From NCBI GenBank assembly GCA_026708185.1, contig JAPOVK010000002.1, forward strand, positions 1 to 64,000: 64,000 nt of DNA. Reading direction: 5' to 3'. Source of the stretch: Gammaproteobacteria bacterium. GTDB taxonomy: Bacteria > Pseudomonadota > Gammaproteobacteria > Pseudomonadales > Azotimanducaceae. A model generated the notes under the pieces. The model saw only the letters and a list, made by a program, of their open reading frames with translations. It was not told the origin of the DNA and did no database searches. Position numbers and translations under genes: made by a program. Shown piece by piece: positions 9,138-18,950 of this stretch. How positions within the stretch are numbered: the stretch's first letter is position 1; every line of letters starts with the position of its first letter.

Positions 9138-12100
9138 GTGGCACGAGTGAGGGGGCGGAAGCGCGTGCACGCATGCGCGCTGGCGATCTGCCTAGAACTC
9201 GCTGCCGGCGCGTTCGCGCAGGAGCGGGGCGAGCGCCCCTGGGAGCGGCAGCTTGCGGCGCAGCAGGCGCGCGATGCGGCGCGGGCCGAGGCGATGCGCG
9301 AGCGCCTTCGCCGGGAACGACTGGCGCTGTCGCGGCTGCGCGCCCACGCCGGGATGCCGGACACGATGTACGCGTCGACGCCGACGCCGACTCACGCGGA
9401 CGTCTCGTGCCCGGCGCTGGCGGACCCGGATGCGCGGCTGGCCTACGAGGCCTGGGTGCGCGGGCGGCGCGACCCGCTGCGTGACGTCGCGCGCGGCAGG
9501 GAGGCCCAATCGACCGTGCGCGTCCTGTCGCGCGGCGGTGCCGGCAGGGACGCGCGCGCCGCCGCGGCCGGCACGGGTCCGCTGGGCCGCCACGCGCTGT
9601 CCGGCGCGTTCGCGGCCTCCGCCGACGGCGTCCGCCGCATCCCCTACTTCCCGTCGGCGTCGGACGCGCACGGCCGGCAGGGGTTCGCGCGGATCGTCAA
9701 CCGCTCGCCGCGTTCCGGGACGGTGGAGATCGTCGCGGTGGACGACGCGGGGACGCGGTCGTCGCCGCTGACGCTGTCGATCGGGGCGGGGCGGACGGTG
9801 CACTTCAACTCGGACGACCTGGAGCGGGGCAACGCGGGCAAGGGCCTGTCGGGAAGCGCGGGCGCGGGCCAGGGCGGTTGGCGGCTGGAGCTTTCGAGCG
9901 CGCTGGACGTCGAGGCGCTGTCGTACGTGCGCACGGCGGACGGGTTCCTGACGGCGATGCACGACGCGGTGCCGGTGGCGGACGGCGCGCACCGGGTGGC
10001 GGTGTTCAACCCGGGCAGCAACCGCAGCCAGGAGAGCCTGCTGCGGATCGTGAACCGTGGCGCGGAGACGGCGACCGCGCGGATCGAGGGCACTGACGAC
10101 CGGGGCGCGGGATCGGGCGAGGCGACGGTGGAGGTCGCGGCGGGGGCGTCGCGGACGTACACGGCGTCGGAGCTGGAGACGGGCGCGGCGCCGGGCCTGT
10201 CGGGGTCGCTGGGGGACGGCGCGGGCAAGTGGCGTCTGGCGGTGGAGTCGGACGCGCCGCTGGCCGTGATGAGCCTGCTGTCGAGCCCGACCGGTCATCT
10301 GACGAACCTGTCGACGGCGCCGGACGACGAGGCGGACGGGGCGCACGCGGTGCCGCTGTTCCCGTCGGCTTCGGACGCGCACGGCCGGCAGGGGTTCGTG
10401 CGCGTGGTCAACCGTTCGGACCGCGCCGGGGAGGTGTCGGTCGCGGCGCACGACGACACCGACCGGAGCTATCCGGCGGTGACGCTGTCGATCGGCGCCA
10501 ACGAGACGAGGCACTTCAACTCTGACGACCTGGAGGCGGGCAATGCGGGCAAGGGGCTGTCGGGGAGCACGGGCGCGGGCGAGGGCGACTGGCGTCTGGA
10601 GCTCGCGAGCGGTCTGGACATCGAGGTGCTGTCGTACATCCGCACGGCGGACGGGTTCCTGACGGCGATGCACGACGTGGCGCCGCGGCAGGGCACGCGT
10701 CACCGGGTGGCGGTGTTCAACCCGGGGAGCAACGCCAACCAGCGGAGCCTGCTGCGGATCGTGAATGCGGGCGGCGAGGCCGCGCAAGTGGCGATCTCGG
10801 GGACGGACGACGCGGGGGCGTCGCCGGGGAGCGGAGTGGCGGTCGCGGTGCCGGCGGGCTCGTCGCGGACGCTGGCGGCGCAGGAGCTGGAGACGGGCGG
10901 CGCGGGGTTCGAGGGATCGCTGGGCGACGGCGCGGGCAAGTGGTCGCTCGCCGTGGAGTCGGACGCGCCGGTGGCGGTGATGAGCCTGCTGTCGAGCCCG
11001 ACGGGGCACCTGACGAACCTGTCGACGGCGCCGGGGGGCGGAGCGGAGACGGCGGAGGAGGTGTTCCGGACGCTGATCTCGCCGATCGTGCAGTCGAAGT
11101 GCGTGAACTGCCACGTCGAGGGCGGGGCGTCGGGGAACACGCGGCTGGTGTTCGCGACGGACGACGACGCCGACCACCTGGCGAGGAACCTGGGGGCGTT
11201 CGAGAGCCTGCTGGCGGAGGTGGAGGACGGCGCCGACTACGTGCTGAACAAGATCCAGGGGGCGGCGCACGGCGGCGGCATCCAGGTGGCGAGCGGCACG
11301 GACGAGTACGCGGCGATGGAGCGGTTCCTGGGCCTGCTGGGCGGGGAGGTGGACGAAGGCTCGGCGGTGACGGTGGCGAACCTGTTCGACGGCGTGGAGA
11401 TGGAGCCGTGGCGGAGCACGCTACGGCGGGCGGCGATCGCGCTCGCGGGGCGCATCCCCACGGAGGCCGAGTACGAGTCGATCCGCACCGGCGGCTGGAC
11501 GAGCCTGCGAGCGGCGATACGTGGCTTGATGACGGGATCCGAGTTCCACGAGTTCCTCATCCGGGCGAGCAACGACCGGCTGCTGACGGACCGGGACCAC
11601 AGCGTCATCGACGCGACGGCATCGGACGACTTCGTGGACTTCGCGAATCTCTACTACGCCAAGGTCAGGGATCACTACGAGTCCGGAGGCCCCGATCATT
11701 GGCAGTGGTACTCCCGGGCGCAGTACGGCGTCCGTCGTGCGCCGCTCGAACTGATCGCGCACGTGGTCGAGAACGACCTGCCCTACACGGAAATCCTGAC
11801 TGCGGACTACATCATGGCCAATCCGGTCGCGTCCGCGGCCTACGGGGCGTCGACCGTGTTCCGAAATGCCGACGACGACCACGAGTTCAGGCCGTCGGAA
11901 ATCGCCAGCTACTACAGGGACGGGCCCACCAAGGATTCGGAGTTCTTTACTGCCACCCAGTTGGGCTCGCAGGCGATGCTAGTCAGGGATCCGGGCGATC
12001 TGCTTACCGACTACCCGCACGCCGGAATCCTCAACACCACGGTTTTCCTGTTGCGCTATCCGACGACCGCCACGAACCGCAACCGGGCGCGGTCGCGCTG

Positions 12101-14306
12101 GACGTACTACCACTTCCTGGGTCTTGACGTGGAGAAGTCGGCCTCGCGGACGACTGATCCGGTGGCGCTGGCGGATACCAACAACCCGACGATGCACAAC
12201 CCGGCCTGCACGGTGTGCCACAGCGTGCTCGACCCGGTCGCCGGCGCTTTCCAGAACTACGGTGACGTGGGGTTCTACCGCGACCAGTGGGGAGGCTTGG
12301 ACTCGTTGGACGATCTCTACAAGTCGGGCCAAGGCGATGAGGTAGCAGTGGAGGGCGACAGTTGGGTAGATCGCCGAACCTTGTCGTGGCCGATTACGTT
12401 CGTGGCCGGCCCGACAACCGTGCGGGTCATCTACACAAACGACTTCTACGACGATGCAACCGAGGAGGAAGGCCGCGTCTACCTGGACCGACTGGCCGTG
12501 GTCGACAGCGCCGGCAAGCCGGTTCTAGAGCTGCAGTTCGAAGACCTCGAACCACCCTACAACGAGCCGGGCGGGCACTATTGCGGCGGAATCGGCTACA
12601 ACGCCGAGACGGGAGAGCACGATCACATCGATCTTTGGAACGGCGGACCCGATTGCGCGTACTACCTGGATCTCGAAGTGCCGCACGATGGGGCATATGA
12701 CGTTGAAATCGTTGCCTGGGCGGAGCGATTCGATCAGTTCGGTCCCGATCGGATGGCTCGGATCGCGGTCGAGAAGAACCCGTATCGGGCTGGCGACACC
12801 TGGTACCGAGACATGCGCGAGCCGGGTTTCAACGGTGAGCTCGTTGCGGAAGCCGACCGCAGCCTTCCGTGGCTCGCGGGGAGGATCGTGGCAGACGAGC
12901 GCTTTGCCGAAGCGACGGTGCGTTTCTGGTGGCCGGCGGTCATGGGCACGGATGTGGCGGGCCCGCCGGCGGAAGGTGACCCGGACTTCGAGGGGCGCCT
13001 GCTCGCGTCGAACGCGCAGTCCGCCGAGGTCGCACTACTGGGGCGGAAGTTCAGGCGCGGCTTCCGCGGAGGGGCTCCTTACAACCTGAAGGACTTGCTC
13101 GGCGAGATCGTCCTCTCCCGCTGGTTCCGGGCGCGTACCCTTGAGGACGACGATCCGATCCGCGCCGTCGCGCTCCGAGACGCCGGCGCTAGACGCCTGC
13201 TGACGCCGGAGGAGCTGGCGAGCAAGACCCTCGCGGTCACCGGGTTTCAATGGGGCCGGCGCCGGGGGTTTTCGGATCCGGACAGCCGCGGGCGGAGCGA
13301 TCTGACCGACATCGACTACGGCTACGGGCTGCTCTACGGGGGTATCGACTCCGACGGCATCACGAGGCGGGGCCGGGATCTCACGTCCGTCATGGGCGGC
13401 GTGGCCAAGCGGCACGCCGCGGTGACGGCATGTCCTGTCGTGATGAAGGACTTCTACCTCTTGGCAGAGGAGGACCGCAGGCTCTTCCGCGGGATCGACC
13501 TGCGGACAACCCCGATATCCGAGGTCGGTTTAGGCCAGGCTATCAGGGCCTCGTCTCGATCAACGGCTGAGACCGTTTCGGTTCCCTTAGCCCTGACCGG
13601 GGGCGAAGCGACTGTGACGCTCGCGTTCACGAACGACCACGGCGACGATGGCGGAGACCGGAACCTCCGCCTCGACCGGCTGGTGGTGCGCGCGGAAAGC
13701 GGTCGCGTCGTCGAGACACGCGAGCTGGAAACGCTGCCGGCGGTCGACGAATGCAACCACCCGGTAGAAGACCACTTCGCACTGCATTGTGGCGGGTCGG
13801 TAGAGGTCGCGCTCACCATCCCTGCCGACGGTCGGTACGAAGTCGACGTCGTCGTCTGGGCGGACCAGTACGGCGACGAGCTTCCGTGGCTGGAGGTGTC
13901 CGTTGGCACGGACACGCGTCGTTCGGCGGGCGGTCGCGCCATCAGGGCGAAGCTTGCGGAACTCCACGAACGACTGCTCGGGGTGGGGGTTGGCACATCG
14001 TCTCCGGACGTTCAGGCGGCGTACGACCTGTACATCGATATCTGGAGTCGGCGCGCGTCAGACGATGGCGGGCATTTCGTTGGCGTACGCTGCGATCATG
14101 AGGCAGACCCGCACTACTTTGACGACATCGCCGACGGATTGTGGCGCGAGGAACTTGACCAATACGGCAATGCGCTGGGCTGGGATTGGGAACGCATGGG
14201 CGAGTTCTTCCAAGAGACCGACATGCCGGATCCGCACCACGTCGCTCGCACTTGGGTGGTCGTTCTCATGTACCTGCTCACCGACCCGCGCTACCTGCAC
14301 TTGTGA
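9138..14306 (+). CDS. Giant exported multidomain c-type-cytochrome-like protein with tandem repeats
   Basis: About 1722 residues. The GTG at 9138 follows AGGAGG at 6 bases and gives a signal peptide ending AGAFAQ; the frame is open further upstream but without a ribosome site. After a charged helical region come four copies of a beta-rich repeat (residues about 167-632), then a haem-binding-type CVNCH motif (about 655), an alpha-helical region like DUF1592/DUF1549 proteins, a second CTVCH motif (about 1024) with HSVLDPVAGAFQNYGD after it (DUF1588-like), and two copies of a module with IYTNDFYDD or AFTNDHGDD plus LDRL, resembling calcium-dependent carbohydrate-binding (CBM60-type) modules near 1090 and 1490. 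Such proteins usually pair with DUF1501 or DUF1552 partners, as here (next gene, 7 bases away). Probably periplasmic or surface-exposed; substrate unknown. Confidence 0.85.
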   Translation: MARVRGRKRVHACALAICLELAAGAFAQERGERPWERQLAAQQARDAARAEAMRERLRRERLALSRLRAHAGMPDTMYASTPTPTHADVSCPALADPDARLAYEAWVRGRRDPLRDVARGREAQSTVRVLSRGGAGRDARAAAAGTGPLGRHALSGAFAASADGVRRIPYFPSASDAHGRQGFARIVNRSPRSGTVEIVAVDDAGTRSSPLTLSIGAGRTVHFNSDDLERGNAGKGLSGSAGAGQGGWRLELSSALDVEALSYVRTADGFLTAMHDAVPVADGAHRVAVFNPGSNRSQESLLRIVNRGAETATARIEGTDDRGAGSGEATVEVAAGASRTYTASELETGAAPGLSGSLGDGAGKWRLAVESDAPLAVMSLLSSPTGHLTNLSTAPDDEADGAHAVPLFPSASDAHGRQGFVRVVNRSDRAGEVSVAAHDDTDRSYPAVTLSIGANETRHFNSDDLEAGNAGKGLSGSTGAGEGDWRLELASGLDIEVLSYIRTADGFLTAMHDVAPRQGTRHRVAVFNPGSNANQRSLLRIVNAGGEAAQVAISGTDDAGASPGSGVAVAVPAGSSRTLAAQELETGGAGFEGSLGDGAGKWSLAVESDAPVAVMSLLSSPTGHLTNLSTAPGGGAETAEEVFRTLISPIVQSKCVNCHVEGGASGNTRLVFATDDDADHLARNLGAFESLLAEVEDGADYVLNKIQGAAHGGGIQVASGTDEYAAMERFLGLLGGEVDEGSAVTVANLFDGVEMEPWRSTLRRAAIALAGRIPTEAEYESIRTGGWTSLRAAIRGLMTGSEFHEFLIRASNDRLLTDRDHSVIDATASDDFVDFANLYYAKVRDHYESGGPDHWQWYSRAQYGVRRAPLELIAHVVENDLPYTEILTADYIMANPVASAAYGASTVFRNADDDHEFRPSEIASYYRDGPTKDSEFFTATQLGSQAMLVRDPGDLLTDYPHAGILNTTVFLLRYPTTATNRNRARSRWTYYHFLGLDVEKSASRTTDPVALADTNNPTMHNPACTVCHSVLDPVAGAFQNYGDVGFYRDQWGGLDSLDDLYKSGQGDEVAVEGDSWVDRRTLSWPITFVAGPTTVRVIYTNDFYDDATEEEGRVYLDRLAVVDSAGKPVLELQFEDLEPPYNEPGGHYCGGIGYNAETGEHDHIDLWNGGPDCAYYLDLEVPHDGAYDVEIVAWAERFDQFGPDRMARIAVEKNPYRAGDTWYRDMREPGFNGELVAEADRSLPWLAGRIVADERFAEATVRFWWPAVMGTDVAGPPAEGDPDFEGRLLASNAQSAEVALLGRKFRRGFRGGAPYNLKDLLGEIVLSRWFRARTLEDDDPIRAVALRDAGARRLLTPEELASKTLAVTGFQWGRRRGFSDPDSRGRSDLTDIDYGYGLLYGGIDSDGITRRGRDLTSVMGGVAKRHAAVTACPVVMKDFYLLAEEDRRLFRGIDLRTTPISEVGLGQAIRASSRSTAETVSVPLALTGGEATVTLAFTNDHGDDGGDRNLRLDRLVVRAESGRVVETRELETLPAVDECNHPVEDHFALHCGGSVEVALTIPADGRYEVDVVVWADQYGDELPWLEVSVGTDTRRSAGGRAIRAKLAELHERLLGVGVGTSSPDVQAAYDLYIDIWSRRASDDGGHFVGVRCDHEADPHYFDDIADGLWREELDQYGNALGWDWERMGEFFQETDMPDPHHVARTWVVVLMYLLTDPRYLHL
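9637..11033 (+). repeat. Two tandem 711-bp coding repeats, each with two half-repeats
   Basis: Within the giant exported protein, the stretch beginning FPSASDAHGRQGF at about 9650 recurs at about 10361. The word CGGACGCGCACGGCC occurs at 9661 and 10372, an offset of 711 bases or 237 codons. Each unit holds two related ~118-residue modules, one with HFNSDDLE and SYVRTADGFLTAMHD, the other with VAVFNPGSN and SPTGHLTNLSTAP. DNA identity is high, which implies fairly recent duplication or homogenisation. Confidence 0.85.
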
Positions 14307-14313
14307 GGCACCG

Positions 14314-15627
14314 ATGAAACGACGCGCGTTCCTCAAGGGCTCGGCCGGGCTGGCCGCGGTCGCGGTCTCCGGTTTCCGGCTGCCGCTCGCGCACGGCGCA
14401 GACTACGGTGGCCGGCTCGCGGTGTTCATTCAAGCCGACGGTGGTTGGGACCCGACGAGTTTCTGCGACCCGAAGGCGAACACCCCCGGAGAGCTGATCA
14501 TCAACCGCTGGGCCGAGCGGGACGAGATTCGACAGGCGGGAAACATCCCCTACGCGCCGTTCGCGGGCAACGAGGCGTTCTTCGAGAAGTACCACGACCG
14601 CATGCTGGTCATCAACGGGGTGGACGCCCAGACCAACTCGCACACGGTGGGCGTCGTGCACAACTGGAGCGGGCGGAACTCGGAAGGCTATCCGGCCACG
14701 ACGGCCCTCATGGCGGCGAGCGGGGCACCGAACCTTCCCGTGTCCTACGTCAACTTCGGCGGCTACGCGGAGACGGGCGGGCTGACGCGCTACACGCGCC
14801 TGGACAACCCGAGCCTGCTGCGCTCGATCGCCTACCCGCGTGGCGAAGGCGAATGGGACTCGGGCGACCCCGAGGACTCTGCGTTCGTCTCGGCGACGGA
14901 TTGGCTGGCCATCGACCACTACCGTGCGGCAACGGCGCGTCGACTGGAAGCTGCGGGGAGACTGCTACCCGGAGACTCGCTGCGCCTTGGGCACTACCGG
15001 GCGGCAATGACAAGCGGTGACGCACTGCAGGCGTTCGCGGACGCGATTCCGCCGGAGGACGAGCTGGAGCAGCCGGTGGACGCGACCATAGGCAACGACG
15101 GCTACCACAGCCAGTTGCGCAGGCAGGCGCAGTTGACGGTGCTGGCGTTCAAGACGGGCGTGTCGGTCAGCGCGGACCTGTTCCTCAGCGGCTTCGACAC
15201 GCACGCGCGGAACGACCCCGGCCAGAGCTGGTTGCTGGCCAACCTGACGGACGGCGTGGACTACCTGTGGGACTACGCGGAGCAGCACGGAATCGCGGAT
15301 CGCTTGTTCGTCGTGATCGGCTCTGACTTCGGGCGTACGAACTTCTACAACGCGGACGACGGCAAGGACCACTGGCCGATCGGTAGTTTCGTGGTCATGG
15401 AGAAGAACCAGCCGTGGACGAACCGAGCGGTGGGCGAGACCGACGGCCTGCACTTCGCGCAGAGGATCAACCCGCGGACTTTGAAGAGGGACGAAGGCCC
15501 GAGCGGCACGATCATCTACCCGAAGCACGTGCACAAGGCGCTGCGGCGCTACCTGGGCATCGAGGACTCGCCGGGCGCGCGGCGCTTCCCGTTCAACAGC
15601 ACCGAGGACTTCGCGTTCTTCTCTTGA
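14314..15627 (+). CDS. DUF1501-family exported protein, Tat-type signal
   Basis: 437 residues from ATG. The N-terminus begins with KRRAFLKGSAGLAAVAVSG, a twin-arginine-like signal (RR followed by a hydrophobic stretch), then IQADGGWDPTSFCDPK, typical of DUF1501 proteins, which are distant members of the alkaline phosphatase/sulfatase-like fold. Later landmarks are GVDAQTNSHTVG, FDTHARND and VVIGSDFGRTNFYN, the conserved metal-ligand-type segments of the family. DUF1501 genes are regularly found next to large cytochrome-like DUF1549/1592-type genes, and this one starts 7 bases after one. The biochemical activity of these pairs is not established. Confidence 0.9.
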   Translation: MKRRAFLKGSAGLAAVAVSGFRLPLAHGADYGGRLAVFIQADGGWDPTSFCDPKANTPGELIINRWAERDEIRQAGNIPYAPFAGNEAFFEKYHDRMLVINGVDAQTNSHTVGVVHNWSGRNSEGYPATTALMAASGAPNLPVSYVNFGGYAETGGLTRYTRLDNPSLLRSIAYPRGEGEWDSGDPEDSAFVSATDWLAIDHYRAATARRLEAAGRLLPGDSLRLGHYRAAMTSGDALQAFADAIPPEDELEQPVDATIGNDGYHSQLRRQAQLTVLAFKTGVSVSADLFLSGFDTHARNDPGQSWLLANLTDGVDYLWDYAEQHGIADRLFVVIGSDFGRTNFYNADDGKDHWPIGSFVVMEKNQPWTNRAVGETDGLHFAQRINPRTLKRDEGPSGTIIYPKHVHKALRRYLGIEDSPGARRFPFNSTEDFAFFS

Positions 15628-15724
15628 TCCCCCGTCCGTGTCCACCTTCCAAGGGGTCACCATTTGCTTCCGCCCCGGACTAGAGCGGCGTACGCTTGGC
15701 GGCTCCAGTTTGGGGTCAAGGGTC

Positions 15725-16141
15725 ATGGTCGGACAGGCATGCCGAACGGCGTTCTTCGCCGCCGCGGACCGGCGCTATGAACTGTCCTTGCTGCCTTGCG
15801 TTGCGAGTGCGCTCGCGCGCAGCGGCGATGCGCGGGTGGAGATCGGCCTGCACGAAGCCGACGAGTTGGCGCGGCGGAGTGCGCACGTCGCGGCCTATGG
15901 GACATTTCAGCGCAGTGCGGTCTGGCGTGCGCTGATCCCGCTCCTCGACGAACTCTATCGCTTGCTGCTGGGCCTCCTGGACCTTAGGCTCGCATGGCAC
16001 TACACGGGCCAACCGCCACGGCTTCCGCGGGAGGTCGAAGGGCTGCTAGGGAACCTCGATCTCCGTCGCGGGATCACTGACTTGCAGGAGCGGAATCCGC
16101 AAGGCGATCCGGGGGTGGTAGGCGATGCCGCCGGCGACTGA
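15725..16141 (+). CDS. Hypothetical protein
   Basis: 138 residues from an ATG at 15725. I recognise no family. It is largely alpha-helical, Leu- and Arg-rich, with no signal peptide. Its last 17 bases overlap the start of the DUF362 gene, so the two are likely one transcript. The intergenic space after the DUF1501 gene (about 100 bases) shows no clear terminator. Confidence 0.5.
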   Translation: MVGQACRTAFFAAADRRYELSLLPCVASALARSGDARVEIGLHEADELARRSAHVAAYGTFQRSAVWRALIPLLDELYRLLLGLLDLRLAWHYTGQPPRLPREVEGLLGNLDLRRGITDLQERNPQGDPGVVGDAAGD

Positions 16142-17603
16142 ACAGCGCGTCGTTGTTGCCCAAGCGTCCGCAGCGGAATACGCCGAGGAGCCACCGTTCG
16201 ACCCGCTAGGCATCGTGCCGGAATACGCATTCGGTGCGACGGCCGCTGGCTGCAACCCCGCCTACGATGCCGTGCGCGGCTGCTTCGCGCAGGCGAACCT
16301 TGATGGCGAGCGCTTCGGCACGCCTGCTTGGAATCCCCTCGCCGATCTGATCCGGCCCGGCGAGACCGTGCTGCTGAAGCCGAACTTCGTCAAGCAAGAC
16401 CATCCGCGCGATTCCTCGGGTTGGCGCTACGTGCTGACACACGGCAGTGTCATCCGGGCGGTTGCGGACTACGTTTGGAAGGCGGTCGGCGTCGACGGTA
16501 AGGTCGTGGTGGCGGATGCACCGCAGACCGACTCGTCGTTCGCGCAGGTGGTGCGTGTCCTCGGCCTGGACCGGATCCGCGACTTCTACGTCGGCCACGG
16601 CTTGGATTTCCAGGTTGTGGACCTTCGCCCGGAGGAACACGACAACCGCGGTGGCGTGATCGTGCGCCGGCGAAGTCTGCCCGGCGACCCGGCGGGCTAC
16701 GTCGCCTTCGACTTGGGTGAGCGCAGCGAGTTCGTCGGGCACGGTGGCGCGGGCCGGTACTACGGCGCCGACTACGACGAGGTCGCTGTGAACGACCGGC
16801 ACCGCAACGGTCACCATGAGTACTTGATCTCGGGAACGGCCATCGACGCTGACGTCGTATTCAGCCTGCCGAAGCTGAAAACCCACAAGAAGGCGGGGAT
16901 CACGGTCAGCCTGAAGAACCTGGTCGGCATCAACGGCGACAAGAACTGGCTGCCGCACCACACGGAAGGCTCCCTTGCCAACGGCGGCGACGAGCATCCC
17001 GACCCCGATGTGCTGCACCGTATCGAACGCGCGGCGGCACCGTACCTGCGGCGGTTCTCACGGCAGATGCCGGGCCTGGGCACGCTGACGCATCGCGCGG
17101 CGCGGCGGCTCGGCAAGCACGTCTTCGGGGACACCGAGGACGTCATCCGCAGCGGCAACTGGTGGGGCAACGACACCGTGTGGCGGATGTGCCTGGACCT
17201 CAACAAGGCCCTGCTCTACGGCAACCGGGATGGGACGCTCCGCGAGCCGATACCGGAGGCGCGCAAGCGTCATTTCGTGCTGGTAGACGGCATCGTCGCC
17301 GGGGAAGGCCGTGGGCCGATGAACCCCGATCCGGTGGCGGCGGGCATTTTGGTCTTCGGGTCGCACGGCCCGAGTGTCGACGCAGCGTGTGCGTACTTGA
17401 TGGGCTTCGACCCGGAACGGATTCCGATCGTCCGCCAGGCGTTCCGGTGCCGCCACTACCCGTTGGCGGAATGGGACTGGCGGGATGTACGACTGGTGAG
17501 TGACCGACCCGAGTGGAATGGGCCGTTGCCCGAGGTTGCCGACGAGGCGACGTTCCACTTCGAACCGCACTTCGGGTGGAAGGGACACATCGAGCGAGTG
17601 TGA
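16125..17603 (+). CDS. DUF362 domain-containing protein
   Basis: 492 residues. The features that place it in DUF362 are LLKPNFVK near residue 82, SGTAIDADVVFSLPKLKTHK, AGITVSLKNLVGINGDKNWL and, near the end, LVDGIVAGEGRGPMNPDPV. In DUF362 proteins these regions form the conserved core; some family members are fused to ferredoxin domains, but no CxxCxxC cluster is visible here. DUF362 genes occur in several surface-polysaccharide loci, and the neighbouring CapK-like gene supports such a role. The exact reaction is unknown. No signal peptide is evident, so a cytosolic location is expected. Confidence 0.9.
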   Translation: MPPATEQRVVVAQASAAEYAEEPPFDPLGIVPEYAFGATAAGCNPAYDAVRGCFAQANLDGERFGTPAWNPLADLIRPGETVLLKPNFVKQDHPRDSSGWRYVLTHGSVIRAVADYVWKAVGVDGKVVVADAPQTDSSFAQVVRVLGLDRIRDFYVGHGLDFQVVDLRPEEHDNRGGVIVRRRSLPGDPAGYVAFDLGERSEFVGHGGAGRYYGADYDEVAVNDRHRNGHHEYLISGTAIDADVVFSLPKLKTHKKAGITVSLKNLVGINGDKNWLPHHTEGSLANGGDEHPDPDVLHRIERAAAPYLRRFSRQMPGLGTLTHRAARRLGKHVFGDTEDVIRSGNWWGNDTVWRMCLDLNKALLYGNRDGTLREPIPEARKRHFVLVDGIVAGEGRGPMNPDPVAAGILVFGSHGPSVDAACAYLMGFDPERIPIVRQAFRCRHYPLAEWDWRDVRLVSDRPEWNGPLPEVADEATFHFEPHFGWKGHIERV

Positions 17604-17771
17604 TCGTTGCCTCAGGATCACGTTGCATCTTGGCGAGGAAGAGCTGGCGCGGGTGGATGCCCGGGCGCGACACACGCGAAGGCTGTCCTACAGCACGGCG
17701 GGCCGATGTCCTACGGCATGTGCAGACATCCGCCAAAGACACGCCATCCGGCGTCCTCTAACGTGGCCGCC

Positions 17772-18777
17772 ATGCACGATCCGATCTACAGGAAACTATT
17801 CGCCTTTCCCGACATGGTGCTGCGACCTGCTGCGCGCCGTCGGCGACGACGACTGGATCGCGGACGTCGACCTGGACACGCTGGAGAAGTTGCCCGCCGA
17901 CCACGTCGGCGACAGTGGCCAGACGCGGCGGGGTGATGCGGCGTGGCGCGTGCGCTTCCGCAACGGCTGGCTCTACCTCCTGGTGGTGCTGGAGTTCCAG
18001 TCGACGAACGATCCGCGCATGGCGCTGCGCAACCTGGAGTACACGGCGCTGCTGTACCGGGAACTCGACCGCCGCAAGGAGCTGGGTCGGCCCGGGCGCT
18101 GGCCGCCGGTCCTGCCCGTGGTGCTATACAACGGCGACACGCCCTGGACGGCGGCGCTGGAGATGCGCGACCTGATCGCCGACGTGCCGGCAGTGCTCTC
18201 GTCCTGCCAACCGTCGCAGCGCACTCTGGACGCGTCGCCGTAGGCGACGCGCCTTGACGAGCGGCACGTCCCGGTGGACGATCTGCCATCCGGAAATCTG
18301 ATGCGGGCCGTGACCGGCTTCGAGCAGAGCGGGACGCCGGGGGACCTTCTCGGCGTGGCCCGTGGACTGGTCGGTCGGCTGCGGTCGCCGGAACACGAGG
18401 ACCTCAGCCGGGCGTTCCGAGCATGGCTGGATCATCTGGCGGGACGCATGAGACCGGGGCATATCGAGTGGGCACCCGGCAAGACCTTGGAGGATGCGAC
18501 GATGACGACCTTGGCCGAAAGGGTAGCGCAATGGCCCGAGCAGTGGCGCAAGGAAGGCGTGGCCGAGGGCCGCCGCGAGGGTCTGGCGCAGGAACGCGCC
18601 TTGCTGCGTCGCCTGGCGGGCGTACGATTCGGCGACACGGTCGCCGGGCAGGTCGAAGACCTGCTTCGCGCAACCGAAGACTGGGACCAGCTTGCAGCGG
18701 CGGCGGAGATGATCGTACGGGCCAACACCGGAACGGCGCTCGTCGACGGCATCGCCCGCCGCGTTCGGCAGTCCTAG
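17772..18777 (+). pseudogene. Rpn-family (transposase_31-like) nuclease, frameshifted
   Basis: An ATG-led start HDPIYRKLFAFPDMV shifts frame near 17815-17825 into DLLRAVGDDDWIADVDLDTL and continues through VVLEFQSTNDPRMAL and PVVLYNGDTPW, then shifts again near 18230 into LDERHVPVDDLPSGNLMRAV and runs to the stop at 18777. Read together this is a full Rpn/YhgA-like PD-(D/E)XK protein of about 330 residues: the catalytic-type E-x-Q motif is in LEFQS, and the C-terminal tail EGRREGLAQERALLRRLAG is typical. Two frameshifts make it inactive unless they are sequencing errors. Rpn proteins promote RecA-independent recombination, and related decayed copies occur at 38.6 and 51.3 kb. Confidence 0.8.
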
Positions 18778-18790
18778 CGTACCCGGCGGT

Positions 18791-18807
18791 GCGGACGTTC
18801 CGTCCGC
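18791..18807. repeat. Hairpin GCGGACG-TTC-CGTCCGC after an Rpn gene
   Basis: Perfect 7-bp arms around a 3-base loop, 14 bases after the stop of the Rpn pseudogene. The same arms recur after the second Rpn copy (39589-39606) and in mutated form after the third (51694 onward). There is no T-run, so a standard intrinsic terminator is unlikely; a REP-like repeat or a mark of a shared insertion unit fits better. Confidence 0.55.
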
Positions 18808-18950
18808 GTTCGGACCCTGCAAGATTCATTCGGCTTGGCGGCCCGCGCACCCAAAGGAACCGCGCCACGCAGTTGCCCCGTTTGCGGACGCAGATCGGGG
18901 TTCGACTCTGCTGGTCGATGTGATCGCCGCCATGTCTAAAAGGCCTGCCC

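Noticed and set aside
9192-11270. 692-codon leftward frame opposite the repeat region
   Set aside because: Artefact of GC-rich repeats; translation is almost only Arg, Ala, His, Pro and Gln.
18791-18807. Intrinsic terminator
   Set aside because: Strong stem but no T-run after it; the same stem follows other Rpn copies, so it is treated as a repeat.
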